Part shown: positions 50,403 through 59,190 of the stretch, one piece after another
How positions within the stretch are numbered: the first letter of the stretch is position 1
How the letters are laid out: every line of letters starts with the position of its first letter
Assembly (NCBI RefSeq): GCF_001953865.1
Contig: NZ_MQUQ01000014.1
Span: forward strand, 180,849 to 244,848
DNA length: 64,000 nt
From: Amycolatopsis coloradensis
GTDB taxonomy: Bacteria; Actinomycetota; Actinomycetes; Mycobacteriales; Pseudonocardiaceae
Direction: 5' to 3'
Program-made: the position numbers and the translations under genes
The notes under the pieces: model-generated
What the model saw: the letters and a program-made list of their open reading frames with translations, nothing else
Told to the model about the DNA's origin: nothing
Database searches by the model: none

Positions 50403-50911
50403 AGGAATTCGCGGAGGACGGGCTGATGCGGGCTTTGCACGAAGAGCACGCCGCCGCGCTCTGGTCCTACGCACTGCACCTGACCAGTGGTGACCGCGTC
50501 CGCGCGGAGGACGTCGTCCAGGAGACGTTGCTGCGGGCCTGGCGCAACGCCAAGGTGCTCGACCAGTCCGAGGGATCGGCGCGGGGCTGGCTGTTCACCG
50601 TGGCGAGACGGATCGCCATCGACGACTGGCGTGCCGCCGAGGCGCATCCGGAGGTGGTGACCCGCGAACCGCCCGAAACGGCGGTCACGGACGGCACCGA
50701 GCGGGCGGTCCAGGGCTGGCTGGTGGCCGAAGCCCTCGGCGAACTTTCGCCGAGACATCGGGACGTGCTCGTCTTGTGTTATTTCCAGGGTTACTCCGTC
50801 GCCGACGCCGCGAAGCGACTGGGCGTGGCCGAAGGAACGATCAAGTCGCGGACGCATTACGCCTTGCGGGCGTTGCGGCTGATACTGGAGGAAAGAGGGG
50901 TGACTCGATGA
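50399..50911 (+). CDS. sigL: ECF sigma factor, SigL-like
   Basis: 170 residues. Region 2 (EEHAAALWSYALHLTSGDRVRAEDVVQETLLRAWRN region, with AEDVVQETLLRAW) and region 4 (LSPRHRDVLVLCYFQGYSVADAAKRLGVAEGTIKSR region). The promoters found at 49909 and 49963 match the SigL consensus, and the next gene encodes a zinc anti-sigma factor, as in the SigL/RslA pair of mycobacteria. GTG start overlaps the membrane-protein stop. Confidence 0.88.
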   Translation: MKEFAEDGLMRALHEEHAAALWSYALHLTSGDRVRAEDVVQETLLRAWRNAKVLDQSEGSARGWLFTVARRIAIDDWRAAEAHPEVVTREPPETAVTDGTERAVQGWLVAEALGELSPRHRDVLVLCYFQGYSVADAAKRLGVAEGTIKSRTHYALRALRLILEERGVTR

Positions 50912-51537
50912 CCGACCCCTTCGCCACCTACGACGCGGCCTACGTGCTCGGGGCGTTGTCCCCGGAGGACCGGTTCGCGTACGAGACACACCTTCGCGGA
51001 TGTGTCGAGTGCGCGGCGTCCGTGCGCGATCTGGCCGGGATCCCCGGCCTCCTCGCCCAGGCGGGCGCCCCCGCGCTGCGGGAGGAAGAACCGGCGCCCT
51101 CGCCGGAGCTGCTGCCCACCGTGCTCAAACGGGTCCGCCGGGGAAGGCGGATCCAACGGGCGATCACCACCACCGCGGCCGGGGTGGCCGTCGCCGCCAG
51201 TGCCACGCTCGCCGTCGTCCTGACCGGGCCGGTCGCGGCGAGCGGCAACCCGATGACCCTGCTCGGCGACTACCCGGTGACCGCCGAGGTCGCCATGTCC
51301 GCCACCGACACCGGCACGAAGGTCGACATGACGTGCAGCTACGGCGGCAACCGCACCGGGGACTACATCCTGGTCGCGGTCGGCGGCGACGGCGGCACCA
51401 GCGAACTGGCGTCCTGGCGCGCGATGCCCAAGGACACCGCGCACATCGTGGTCGGCACCGCGATGCGCGCCGGGGACATCAAGGCGCTGGAAATCCGCAC
51501 GCCCTCAGGCCTCCCGCTGCTGCGGATGAACCCCTGA
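50908..51537 (+). CDS. rslA: Zinc anti-sigma factor, RslA-like
   Basis: 209 residues. N-terminal ZAS domain with H-x3-C-x2-C (HLRGCVECAAS), one transmembrane helix (AITTTAAGVAVAASATLAVVL region), and an extracytoplasmic domain. It would hold the sigma factor until oxidation or a similar signal disturbs the zinc site. ATGA overlap with the sigma gene. Confidence 0.88.
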   Translation: MTDPFATYDAAYVLGALSPEDRFAYETHLRGCVECAASVRDLAGIPGLLAQAGAPALREEEPAPSPELLPTVLKRVRRGRRIQRAITTTAAGVAVAASATLAVVLTGPVAASGNPMTLLGDYPVTAEVAMSATDTGTKVDMTCSYGGNRTGDYILVAVGGDGGTSELASWRAMPKDTAHIVVGTAMRAGDIKALEIRTPSGLPLLRMNP

Positions 51538-51617
51538 TCCCGGTGTCATGACAGGACTTCGGCGCCGGGAGCGGGCGGATTGGTGCCTTGGTCCATGGGC
51601 TGAAGGACGCCTTCCCC

Positions 51618-51660
51618 GCATGCGACGCGACGAAAGCTCCCTTCGCCGCGTGGCATGCGG
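51618..51660 (+). terminator. Possible stem-loop after the anti-sigma gene
   Basis: Imperfect stem CGCATGC...GCATGCG with further pairing inside (ACGCG/CGCGT), 80 nt past the stop. Outer bases also pair (CCATGGGC). Weak evidence for termination. Confidence 0.4.
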
Positions 51661-51690
51661 CCATGGGCCCCTTCAGCTCCCAGCCCTAAA

Positions 51691-51714
51691 ACGCAAGTAG
51701 TCGACTACTTGCGT
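51691..51714. repeat. 24-bp perfect palindrome related to family A repeats
   Basis: Arms ACGCAAGTAGTC and GACTACTTGCGT meet without a loop. The arms equal the outer ends of the element at 24921-24982, as if the middle had been lost. Confidence 0.7.
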
Positions 51715-51812
51715 AGGGGCCGCTCACCTGCCGAAAGTGCGTGAAAGTACCTGTCACGAAAAGAAATCCTTGCCTCACCGAACGCGTCGGGCGCACTCTT
51801 GATCTTGTGTTC

Positions 51813-52418
51813 ATGCCGATCGCCTTCGCGGTGGCGGGCGCCGGATCGGCGCTCGCCACCCGCTCCTGTCTGCGCCGCGCCGGAGCACCGGTGACGGCGT
51901 GGGCGGCGGTGCTCGCGGCCGCGTTGCTCCTCGCGGTCTGCCTCCGCCACCAAGGCGGGGCCTGGCCGTCGTGGTGGCTCGCGGTTCCGGCCGTGCTGAC
52001 CGTCTTCGCGGTCCCGTTGGCGCTCGCCGACCTCAAGTACCGCCGCCTGCCCGACATCCTGACCCTGCCCGCGTACCCGGCGCTGGCCATCGCAGTGGCG
52101 GTCGCCGCGGCAGGCGGCGGGGCGGGCATCGCCTGGCGGGCCGTGTTCGGCGCACTGGTCTTCGGCGGCGCGCACGCGCTCGTCCACGCGCTGTCGCCGC
52201 GCTCGCTCGGCGCCGGTGACGTGAAGCTCGCCGGGAGCCTCGGCGCGGTCCTCGCCGCGACGGGCTGGCCGTCGGTCGTGCTCGGCGCCGTCGCCGCGGC
52301 GCTACTGAGCGTGGCGCTCGCGGTGGGCGGGCCCCGGCATCCCACGGTGCCGCACGGGCCCGGTCTCCTGGTCGCGGCGTGGGCGCTCGCCGTCTTCGCC
52401 GGACCAGGTCCCGGATAG
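51813..52418 (+). CDS. Prepilin peptidase-like membrane protein (A24 family)
   Basis: 201 residues, about six to seven helices. The two aspartates of A24 peptidases are visible in LADLKYRRLPD and GAGDVKLAGSLG. The N-terminal methyltransferase domain of PilD is absent, as in many actinobacterial homologues. It would cleave type IV pilin or Flp/Tad-type leader peptides, but no pilin genes are in the window. Start ATG 51813 or GTG 51807. Confidence 0.82.
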   Translation: MPIAFAVAGAGSALATRSCLRRAGAPVTAWAAVLAAALLLAVCLRHQGGAWPSWWLAVPAVLTVFAVPLALADLKYRRLPDILTLPAYPALAIAVAVAAAGGGAGIAWRAVFGALVFGGAHALVHALSPRSLGAGDVKLAGSLGAVLAATGWPSVVLGAVAAALLSVALAVGGPRHPTVPHGPGLLVAAWALAVFAGPGPG

Positions 52419-52465
52419 CCCGGCCTGTCCAGGAACGGAAGGGAGACTGTGACAGGATCTGTCAG

Positions 52466-53653
52466 GTGTTGCGCTGGATAACCGCAGGGGAATCGCACGG
52501 ACCCGCCCTCGCCGCCATCCTGGAAGGGATGCCGGCCGGAGTCGAGGTCACCACCGCCGAAGTGGGCGAGCAGCTCGCGCGACGAAGGCTCGGCTTCGGC
52601 CGCAGCCCCCGGATGGGCTTCGAGACCGACCACATCGAGTTCACCGGCGGCGTCCGGCACGGGCTCACCCAGGGCGGCCCTGTCGCGGTCCAGATCGAGA
52701 ACGCCGAGTGGCCCAAATGGGAGAAGGTCATGTCGGCCGATCCCGTGCCCGCCGAGGAGCTGGAAGGCCTGGCGCGCAACGAGCCGCTGACCCGTCCCCG
52801 GCCCGGCCACGCGGACCTGCCCGGCATGCAGAAATACGGCTTCCCCGAGGCCCGTCCGGTGCTGGAGCGGGCGAGCGCCCGCGAGACGGCGTCCCGCACG
52901 GCACTCGGCACGGTGGCCCGCGCGTACCTCAAGCAGCTGCTCGGGGTCGAGATCCTCAGCCACGTCGTGTCCATCGGCGGCGCCTCGGCGCCGGAGGGTC
53001 CGCTGCCCGTGGCGTCGGACCTGCCCGCCATCGACGAGAGCCCGGTCCGCGCCTTCGGCCAGGAGGGGACCGACGCGATGGTCGCCGAGGTCGACGCCGT
53101 GCGGAAGGCGGGTGACACCGTCGGCGGCGTGATCGAGGTGATCGCCTACGGGCTGCCGCCGGGCCTCGGCTCGCACGTGCACTGGGACCGCAGGCTCGAC
53201 GCCCGGCTCGCCGGCGCGCTCATGGGCGTGCAGGCGATGAAGGGAGTGGAGGTCGGCGACGGCTTCACCACGGCCAAGCGCTGGGGCAGCCAGGCCCACG
53301 ACGAGATCGACCGCGGCACCGGCCCGGTCGGGGTGACCCGCCGGTCCAACCGCGCCGGCGGTCTCGAAGGCGGCATCACCAACGGCGAACCGCTGCGCGT
53401 GCGCGTCGCCATGAAGCCGATTTCGACCGTCCCCAAAGCACTGTCCACTGTGGATGTCACGACCGGCGAACCCGCGGTGGCCATCCACCAGCGTTCCGAC
53501 GTCTGCGCGGTACCCCGCGCCGGGGTCGTGCTGGAGTCGGTGGTCGCGCTGGTCCTCGCGGACGCCGCGCTGGAGAAGTTCGGCGGCGACTCGCTGATCG
53601 AGGGCAAGCGCAATGTCGAGGGCTACCTGAAGGCGCTCGAGGAGCGCTGGTGA
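52466..53653 (+). CDS. aroC: Chorismate synthase
   Basis: 395 residues. LRWITAGESHGPALAAILEGMPAG at the start, GRSPRMGFE, RPGHADLPGMQKYGF, RSNRAGGLEGGITNGE and RSDVCAVPRAGVV are the family signatures. Uses reduced FMN to form chorismate from EPSP. GTG 52466 gives the normal N-terminus. Coupled by GTGA to aroK. Confidence 0.96.
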   Translation: MLRWITAGESHGPALAAILEGMPAGVEVTTAEVGEQLARRRLGFGRSPRMGFETDHIEFTGGVRHGLTQGGPVAVQIENAEWPKWEKVMSADPVPAEELEGLARNEPLTRPRPGHADLPGMQKYGFPEARPVLERASARETASRTALGTVARAYLKQLLGVEILSHVVSIGGASAPEGPLPVASDLPAIDESPVRAFGQEGTDAMVAEVDAVRKAGDTVGGVIEVIAYGLPPGLGSHVHWDRRLDARLAGALMGVQAMKGVEVGDGFTTAKRWGSQAHDEIDRGTGPVGVTRRSNRAGGLEGGITNGEPLRVRVAMKPISTVPKALSTVDVTTGEPAVAIHQRSDVCAVPRAGVVLESVVALVLADAALEKFGGDSLIEGKRNVEGYLKALEERW

Positions 53654-54174
53654 CCCCTCGCGTGGTGATCATCGGGCCGCCGGGTTCCGGCAAGAGCACG
53701 GTCGGCCCGGCGCTCGCCGCCCGGCTCGGCCTTGCCTTCCGCGACAGCGACGACGACATCGTCGCGAGCGCGGGCAAGCCCATCACCGACATCTTCGCCG
53801 AGGAGGGCGAGCCCGCCTTCCGCGTGCTGGAGGAGGAGATGGTCGCGACGGCGCTGGCCGAACACGACGGCGTCCTCTCCCTGGGCGGGGGAGCGCCGAT
53901 CACCCCGGGCACGCGCGAGCGGCTCGCCGGGCACACCGTGGTCTTCCTCAACGTCGGGATGGCCGCCGGGGTCCAGCGCGCCGGGCTGTCGACCGCGCGT
54001 CCGCTGCTGGCCGGGGTGAACCCCCGCGCCACCTACAAGGCACTCCTCGACGCGCGGCTGCCGGTGTACCGCGAGGTGGCCACGTTCGAGATCGAAACCG
54101 ACCAGCTGACGCCCGACGAAGTCGTCAAGGCCGCCGTCATCGGACTGGCCGAGATCAGCAAGGAGCAAGCATGA
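53650..54174 (+). CDS. aroK: Shikimate kinase
   Basis: 174 residues. P-loop IIGPPGSGKSTVG, DSDDDIVASAG, LGGGAPI and a lid with NPRATYKALLDARLPVYREVA. Phosphorylates shikimate. ATGA overlap with the next lipoprotein gene, which separates it from aroB. Confidence 0.95.
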   Translation: MTPRVVIIGPPGSGKSTVGPALAARLGLAFRDSDDDIVASAGKPITDIFAEEGEPAFRVLEEEMVATALAEHDGVLSLGGGAPITPGTRERLAGHTVVFLNVGMAAGVQRAGLSTARPLLAGVNPRATYKALLDARLPVYREVATFEIETDQLTPDEVVKAAVIGLAEISKEQA

Positions 54175-54596
54175 AGCGCACCACCGCCGGTGTTCTCCTC
54201 GCCGTCTTGACCTTGAGCCTGACCGCCTGCAGCGAGGAAAAGCAGCCTGCGGGCTCGGACGTGATCCAGACCAGTGCCGCGGAGACCGGCTCGGCCACCG
54301 CTTCGGTCGCGCCCGAAGCCGATGTCGCCGCCGACGTCCAGGTCATGAAGTGCGAGAGCACCAGCTACACCCCGAAGGTCACCATCGAGGTCACGAACAG
54401 CACCGGTGAGGACGCGCGCTACGCCGTCACCATCGCGATCAAGGACGGCGAGGGCAAGGCCTCCGGTGAAGCGCTGTTCGCGAAAAACCGGATGACGCCT
54501 GGCCAGAAGGTGACCGAAGAGATCCCGGGGGACACCCCGGTCAAGGGCAAGATCTCCTGCGAGGTCGCCAGGGCCAAGCGGCTTCCGCCGAAGTGA
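54171..54596 (+). CDS. Small lipoprotein inside the aro operon
   Basis: 141 residues. Signal with lipobox SLTAC (Cys20), a Ser/Thr/Ala spacer, then an Ig-like FxLYD-type beta domain (CESTSYTPKVTIEVTNSTGED, with Cys pair to ISCEV). It is co-translated with aroK (ATGA) and 8 nt from aroB. It has no obvious role in aromatic biosynthesis. Confidence 0.75.
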   Translation: MKRTTAGVLLAVLTLSLTACSEEKQPAGSDVIQTSAAETGSATASVAPEADVAADVQVMKCESTSYTPKVTIEVTNSTGEDARYAVTIAIKDGEGKASGEALFAKNRMTPGQKVTEEIPGDTPVKGKISCEVARAKRLPPK

Positions 54597-54604
54597 GGGA
54601 AACG

Positions 54605-55714
54605 ATGACCGAGCCGGTTCGCATCACCGTCAACACCGCCAAGCCGTACGACGTCGTCATCGGCCGGGGGCTGCTCGGCGAGCTCACCGAGCAGCTCGCC
54701 GACGCGTCCAAGGTCGCGCTGATCCACCCGCCGACGCTGACCACCACCGCCGAGGCGATCCGCGACGAACTGGCCGAGGCCGGGATCGACGCGCACCGGG
54801 TCGAGATCCCCGACGCCGAGGACGGCAAAGCGCTCTCCGTCGCCAGCTTCTGCTGGGAGGTCCTCGGCCGCATCGGCCTCGACCGCCAGGGTGTGGTCGT
54901 CGGACTCGGCGGCGGCGCCGTGACCGATCTGGCCGGGTTCGTCGCCGCCACCTGGATGCGCGGTGTCCGCCTGGTCAACGTGCCCACCACACTGCTGGGC
55001 ATGGTCGACGCGGCCGTCGGCGGGAAGACCGGCATCAACACCGAGGCAGGCAAGAACCTCGTCGGCGTCTTCCACGAGCCGAGCGCGGTCCTGGTCGACC
55101 TCGCGACGCTGGAGACGTTGCCGCCCAACGAACTCGTCGCCGGAATGGCCGAGGTCGTCAAGACCGGCTTCATCGCGGACCCGCGCATCCTCGAACTCGT
55201 CGAGCGGGACTCCGCCGCCGCGCTGGACTCCACCGGCGAGGTCCTCGGTGAGCTGGTCCGCCGCTCGATCCAGGTCAAGGCCGACGTCGTCGCCGCCGAC
55301 CTGCGCGAGTCGAACCTGCGCGAGATCCTCAATTACGGCCACACCCTCGGCCACGCCATCGAACGCCGCGAGAAGTACCGGTGGCGCCATGGCGCCGCGG
55401 TCAGTGTCGGCCTGGTGTTCGCCGCCGAACTCGCGCGCCTCGCGGGTCGTCTCGACGACGCCACCGCGGAGCGGCACACGTCCGTGCTCAAGCTGCTGGG
55501 CCTGCCGACCACGTACGACCCGGACGCGCTCCCGCACCTGCTGGAGACGATGAAGGGCGACAAGAAGACCCGGTCGGGCGTGCTGCGCTTCGTCGTCCTG
55601 GACGGGCTCGCCAAGCCGGGCAGGCTGGAAGGCCCCGACCCGTCGCTGCTCGCGGCGGCGTACTCGGTGGTCGCGGGGGACACCCCCAAGTCCAGCGGGA
55701 GCGTGCTGCTGTGA
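54605..55714 (+). CDS. aroB: 3-Dehydroquinate synthase
   Basis: 369 residues. NAD site GLGGGAVTDLAGFVAATWMRGV, PTTLLGMVDAAVGGKTGIN, zinc ligands in MAEVVKTG, NYGHTLGHAIE and RHGAAVSVG-type WRHGAAV. Converts DAHP to dehydroquinate. ATG 54605 has GAGGGAAA upstream; GTG 54593 is the longer alternative. Confidence 0.96.
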   Translation: MTEPVRITVNTAKPYDVVIGRGLLGELTEQLADASKVALIHPPTLTTTAEAIRDELAEAGIDAHRVEIPDAEDGKALSVASFCWEVLGRIGLDRQGVVVGLGGGAVTDLAGFVAATWMRGVRLVNVPTTLLGMVDAAVGGKTGINTEAGKNLVGVFHEPSAVLVDLATLETLPPNELVAGMAEVVKTGFIADPRILELVERDSAAALDSTGEVLGELVRRSIQVKADVVAADLRESNLREILNYGHTLGHAIERREKYRWRHGAAVSVGLVFAAELARLAGRLDDATAERHTSVLKLLGLPTTYDPDALPHLLETMKGDKKTRSGVLRFVVLDGLAKPGRLEGPDPSLLAAAYSVVAGDTPKSSGSVLL

Positions 55715-56142
55715 AGGTGCTCGTCCTCAACGGCCCCAACCTCGGGAGGCTCGGCCTGCGCGAACCGGGGATCTACGGTTCGGCCACGCACGCCGACCTT
55801 GCCGGGACCTGCGTCGAGACCGGTAAGGAACTCGGGATCGACGTCGAGGTCCGCCAGACCGACCACGAGGGCGAGATGGTCGGCTGGCTGCACGAAGCCG
55901 CCGACGCCGGCTGGCCGGTGGTGCTCAACGCGGCCGCGTGGACGCACTACTCGATCGCGGTCCGCGACGCCGCCGCCCAGCTCAAGGCGCCGCTGATCGA
56001 ACTGCACATCTCCAACGTGCACCAGCGCGAGCAGTTCCGGCACCACAGCGTGCTTTCGGACGTCGCCACCGCCGTCATCGCCGGGCTCGGGGTCGACGGC
56101 TATCCGCTCGCCCTCCGCTGGATGGCCGCGAACGCGGCATGA
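55711..56142 (+). CDS. aroQ: 3-Dehydroquinate dehydratase, type II
   Basis: 143 residues. LVLNGPNLGRLGLREPGIYG with the catalytic Arg/Tyr, VRQTDHEGEMVGWLHEA, LNAAAWTHYSIAVRDA and ELHISNVHQREQFRHHS with the catalytic His. GTG start in the aroB stop; ATGA into the next gene. Confidence 0.95.
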   Translation: MKVLVLNGPNLGRLGLREPGIYGSATHADLAGTCVETGKELGIDVEVRQTDHEGEMVGWLHEAADAGWPVVLNAAAWTHYSIAVRDAAAQLKAPLIELHISNVHQREQFRHHSVLSDVATAVIAGLGVDGYPLALRWMAANAA

Positions 56143-57062
56143 ACAACCCGCCCGAGATCAAGACCGCGCGGCTGCGGCTGCGCGGGCTGACCGAGGCCGA
56201 CACCGAGGCGATCGTCGGGCTCTTCGCCGACCCGGCGTTGAGCGCGCATTTCGCGGCTCCGCTCACCGAGCCGGACAAGATCCGCGAAATGGTCGGACGG
56301 CGACTGGCGTACAGCGGCCCGGCCGGGACGGGGCACTGGGCGATCGAACGTGACGGCGAGGTGATCGGCCTCGCCCATCTGCGGCCGTCGCAAGAGCTGC
56401 CCGGCGGGGTGCCGGAAATCGGTTATTACCTGGCGCGTGCGCACGGCGGCCAGGGCCTGGCGACCGAGGCCGCGAGCGCGCTGCTCGACCACGGATTGCT
56501 CGGACTCGGCCTGTCGTCGGTGTGGGCGCTGGTCGGTGAGTCCAATGTGGCCAGTCTGAACCTGGTGCGGCGTTTGGGTTTCCTCGAGGTCGGCGGGGGT
56601 GACCACTACGGCGGGCCGCACCGCGTACTCGTCGCGCTGCCGTCGGAGCACGGGCAGGCCCATCACATCGAACTGTGGGTGCCGGATCTCGCGCGTGCCG
56701 AGGAGAGCTGGGGCTGGCTGCTCGGCGAACTCGGCTGGCGGGAGTTCCGGCGCTGGCCTGCCGGGGTCAGCTGGAAGCACGGCGCGACGTATCTCGTCGT
56801 CGAACGTTCTCCCGCGCTCAGCGGCGAAAAGCACGAGCGCACCGCGCCGGGCCTGAACCATCTCGCCCTGCACGTCGATACCCGCGATCGGGTGAACGAG
56901 CTGGCTTCGGAGGCGCTCGAACACGGCTGGTCGGCGCTGTTCGCGGACAAGTATCCGTATGCGGGCGGTGATCGCCACTACGCCGCCTACCTCGAAAACG
57001 CCGACGGCTTCGAGGTGGAGTTGGTAGCCCGACCAGGGAGTGACGTCACCCAGCTGGGTTAA
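56139..57062 (+). CDS. GNAT acetyltransferase-VOC fusion
   Basis: 307 residues with two domains. Residues 1-165 are a RimJ/RimL-type GNAT domain (LRLRGLTEADTEAIVGLF; acetyl-CoA loop ARAHGGQGLATEAASALLD). Residues about 170-307 are a glyoxalase-fold VOC domain (HHIELWVPDLARAEESWGWL, NHLALHV, DGFEVELVA). The VOC part may bind the substrate that the GNAT part acetylates. Coupled to aroQ by ATGA. Function unknown. Confidence 0.83.
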   Translation: MNNPPEIKTARLRLRGLTEADTEAIVGLFADPALSAHFAAPLTEPDKIREMVGRRLAYSGPAGTGHWAIERDGEVIGLAHLRPSQELPGGVPEIGYYLARAHGGQGLATEAASALLDHGLLGLGLSSVWALVGESNVASLNLVRRLGFLEVGGGDHYGGPHRVLVALPSEHGQAHHIELWVPDLARAEESWGWLLGELGWREFRRWPAGVSWKHGATYLVVERSPALSGEKHERTAPGLNHLALHVDTRDRVNELASEALEHGWSALFADKYPYAGGDRHYAAYLENADGFEVELVARPGSDVTQLG

Positions 57063-57083
57063 GTCTCGCTACACTCGGCCATC

Positions 57084-58607
57084 ATGCGCCTTTTTCGTGG
57101 GGGTCGGCGACCCGCCCGTGTCGTGGTGGCCGTCTTCGCGGCCGGCGCGGTTCTCGTGGCGTGCAGTGACGGCCTCGCCCAGCCCCAGGCCGACGGCAAG
57201 GGTGGCGGGATCGGCGGTGTCCAGCCGACGCCCGGTGAGAGGCCCCGGCCGATGGACGTCGAACTCGCCACGAGCGATCCCCGCGCCAGCGGTGGCGTGG
57301 TCGCCGCCGGCGGTCAGGACGCGGTCTACAACTACGGCCCGACCGTGATGCGGGACGGCGGCAAGCTCCGGATGTGGTGGTGCAGCCAGTACGGCAGCGC
57401 CCAGCCTCCCGGCGACGACGTCCTCTACGCGGAGTCTCAGTCGCTCGACGGTCCTTTCACCGGTCCGTCCGGTGGCGGTCCGGCGGCGGTGTTCTCGGGC
57501 GCGCCCGGCGGGTTCGACGGGATGCACACCTGCGACCCCTCGGTGATCAAGGTCGGCTCGACCTACTACATGTACTACACCGGCGCGGCGGGCGACCACG
57601 CGCTCGGCAACTCGATCGGCCTCGCCACCGGCACCGACGGCCTCACCTGGACCCGGGCCGCGGGCGGGCAGCCGATCGTCGGGCCCGCGCACGACGTGCA
57701 TCGCGCCAACGTCTACGGCGCGGGCCAGCCCTCGGCGGTGTACCTCGACGGCTGGTTCTACCTCCTCTTCACCGACACCACGGCCAAGGCCGCCGGGTGG
57801 AACGGCGCCGGGCAGTTCCTGCTGCGCGCCAAGGACGCGGCCTTCAGCAAGGGCGTGGAGACACTGGGGGAGCAGGGTTTCGTGCCCAAGCCCAGCACGA
57901 TCTCGCCACGCACGCGCTCCTTGGTCGACGGGTTCAGCACCGACCTGATGTGGGTCGGCTCGCTCGACGCCTTCGCGATCGCGCACGAGACCGACACCGG
58001 CACCACGCTCACCTTCTGGACAAGGGACTTCTCCGCGCAGCCGTACCGGCCGGTGGTCGTCCCCGGCGCCTGGAAGGAGGGACCTGGCCTGGTCCGGCGG
58101 CCCGACGGCCACGCGCCGCTCTCGTCGGGCGACGTCTGCGACCGGGTCCCGTTCGACGTCGTCCGCGCCACGATCGTCGGCGGTGCGGCCGCGCCGACCG
58201 ACCTCAGGCATTTCGGCCTGGACGTCCGGGGCTCGCGGGCCTGCGACGGTGACGCCCGGACCCGGACCGCGTTCGAAGGTGTCGCGATGCCGTCGCCGCA
58301 GCGGACGATCGATCTGGTCGCCGACGGGAACCTGGTCAGGGTCGACCGGCGTTCGGTGGCGGCGGCACTCGCCGGTGAGGTGCTGGACCAGCGGCTCAAG
58401 GTCGTCGACAGATTTCCCCAGGCCGCGCGGCTGAGCGCCGGGGCGAGAATGGTGCGCGCGCCCGGCCGCGGGGTCGGCGTGGTGCTCGACGGCAAGCTGT
58501 TCGCCCTACCGGACGCCGGGGCCGCGGCGCTGAACGACTCGACCGTCGAGGAGATCGGCGATCAGGCCTGGGACGGCTTCCCCGCCGGTTTCTCGCTCGC
58601 GGGCTGA
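57084..58607 (+). CDS. Lipoprotein with glycosidase-like five-bladed propeller
   Basis: 507 residues. Lipobox VLVAC, then repeated blade-like segments found in GH43/GH32-type propellers (YNYGPTVMRDGGKLRMWWC, DPSVIKVGSTYYMYYTGA, YLDGWFYLLFTDTT). A separate C-terminal domain of about 150 residues follows. It may bind or cut extracellular glycans; I cannot identify the full catalytic triad. Its last 46 nt overlap the convergent gene. Confidence 0.7.
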   Translation: MRLFRGGRRPARVVVAVFAAGAVLVACSDGLAQPQADGKGGGIGGVQPTPGERPRPMDVELATSDPRASGGVVAAGGQDAVYNYGPTVMRDGGKLRMWWCSQYGSAQPPGDDVLYAESQSLDGPFTGPSGGGPAAVFSGAPGGFDGMHTCDPSVIKVGSTYYMYYTGAAGDHALGNSIGLATGTDGLTWTRAAGGQPIVGPAHDVHRANVYGAGQPSAVYLDGWFYLLFTDTTAKAAGWNGAGQFLLRAKDAAFSKGVETLGEQGFVPKPSTISPRTRSLVDGFSTDLMWVGSLDAFAIAHETDTGTTLTFWTRDFSAQPYRPVVVPGAWKEGPGLVRRPDGHAPLSSGDVCDRVPFDVVRATIVGGAAAPTDLRHFGLDVRGSRACDGDARTRTAFEGVAMPSPQRTIDLVADGNLVRVDRRSVAAALAGEVLDQRLKVVDRFPQAARLSAGARMVRAPGRGVGVVLDGKLFALPDAGAAALNDSTVEEIGDQAWDGFPAGFSLAG

Positions 58608-59014
58608 GCCTCTTCTTCGGGCGCTTTCCTGCCGATCAGGCCGCCGACGAACAGGCCGAGCCCGGCCGGGATGAGCACCAGCAGGGCCGAGAAGGCGGCG
58701 CCGCCGGTGAGCGCGCCGCCGAGTTCGGAGGCGCCGGTCTGGTCGACGAACACCGCGCGGCCGATCACGTACAGCACGCCGGAGACGGGGCCGGCGATCA
58801 GCGCCGCGATGAACCAGTTCTTGCCGCGCTCGGGTTTGTCCCGCCAGGCGTCCACGGCGCTCCAGCCCGCCGCCGCGCCGACGAGGACCGCGAGGGCGAG
58901 CGAGGTGACGAGGGTCTTGTCGGTGGGGTTGAAGACCTCGTACTTGGCCAGCACGGTGACGGCCACGCCGTGCAGCAGCGCCATCACGAGTCCACGAGTC
59001 AGCCACGGTGCCAT
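58562..59014 (-). CDS. Small membrane protein, B-4DMT family-like
   Basis: 150 residues, four hydrophobic helices (GLVMALLHGVAVTVLA, LVTSLALAVLVGAAAGW, FIAALIAGPVSGVLYVIG, FSALLVLIPAGLGLFVGGLIG), with a charged tail. Resembles the B-4DMT family of small actinobacterial membrane proteins. It overlaps the preceding convergent lipoprotein gene by 46 nt. Confidence 0.7.
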   Translation of the reverse strand: MAPWLTRGLVMALLHGVAVTVLAKYEVFNPTDKTLVTSLALAVLVGAAAGWSAVDAWRDKPERGKNWFIAALIAGPVSGVLYVIGRAVFVDQTGASELGGALTGGAAFSALLVLIPAGLGLFVGGLIGRKAPEEEAQPASEKPAGKPSQA

Positions 59015-59076
59015 GGGGTGAGTTTAACTCGCGAGTAGCGACAGTCACCCCCGCCCGCGCGGGTGCCCGCAGGCAA

Positions 59077-59131
59077 GTACGTGAAGGCCCCCTTCATTGC
59101 GCCTAGGTACATGAAGGGGGCCTTCACGTAC
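59077..59131. repeat. Family B palindromic repeat, perfect copy
   Basis: Perfect 21-bp stem with loop TGCGCCTAGGTAC, the same loop as the copies at 38580 and 38800. It sits between the divergent small membrane protein and pepQ genes, in the promoter region of both rather than at gene ends. Confidence 0.8.
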
Positions 59132-59190
59132 CTAGGCGATCGTCCGGCAGCGGCCCGCCGGGCGAGCGCCCAACCTCTAAACTCCATTCC

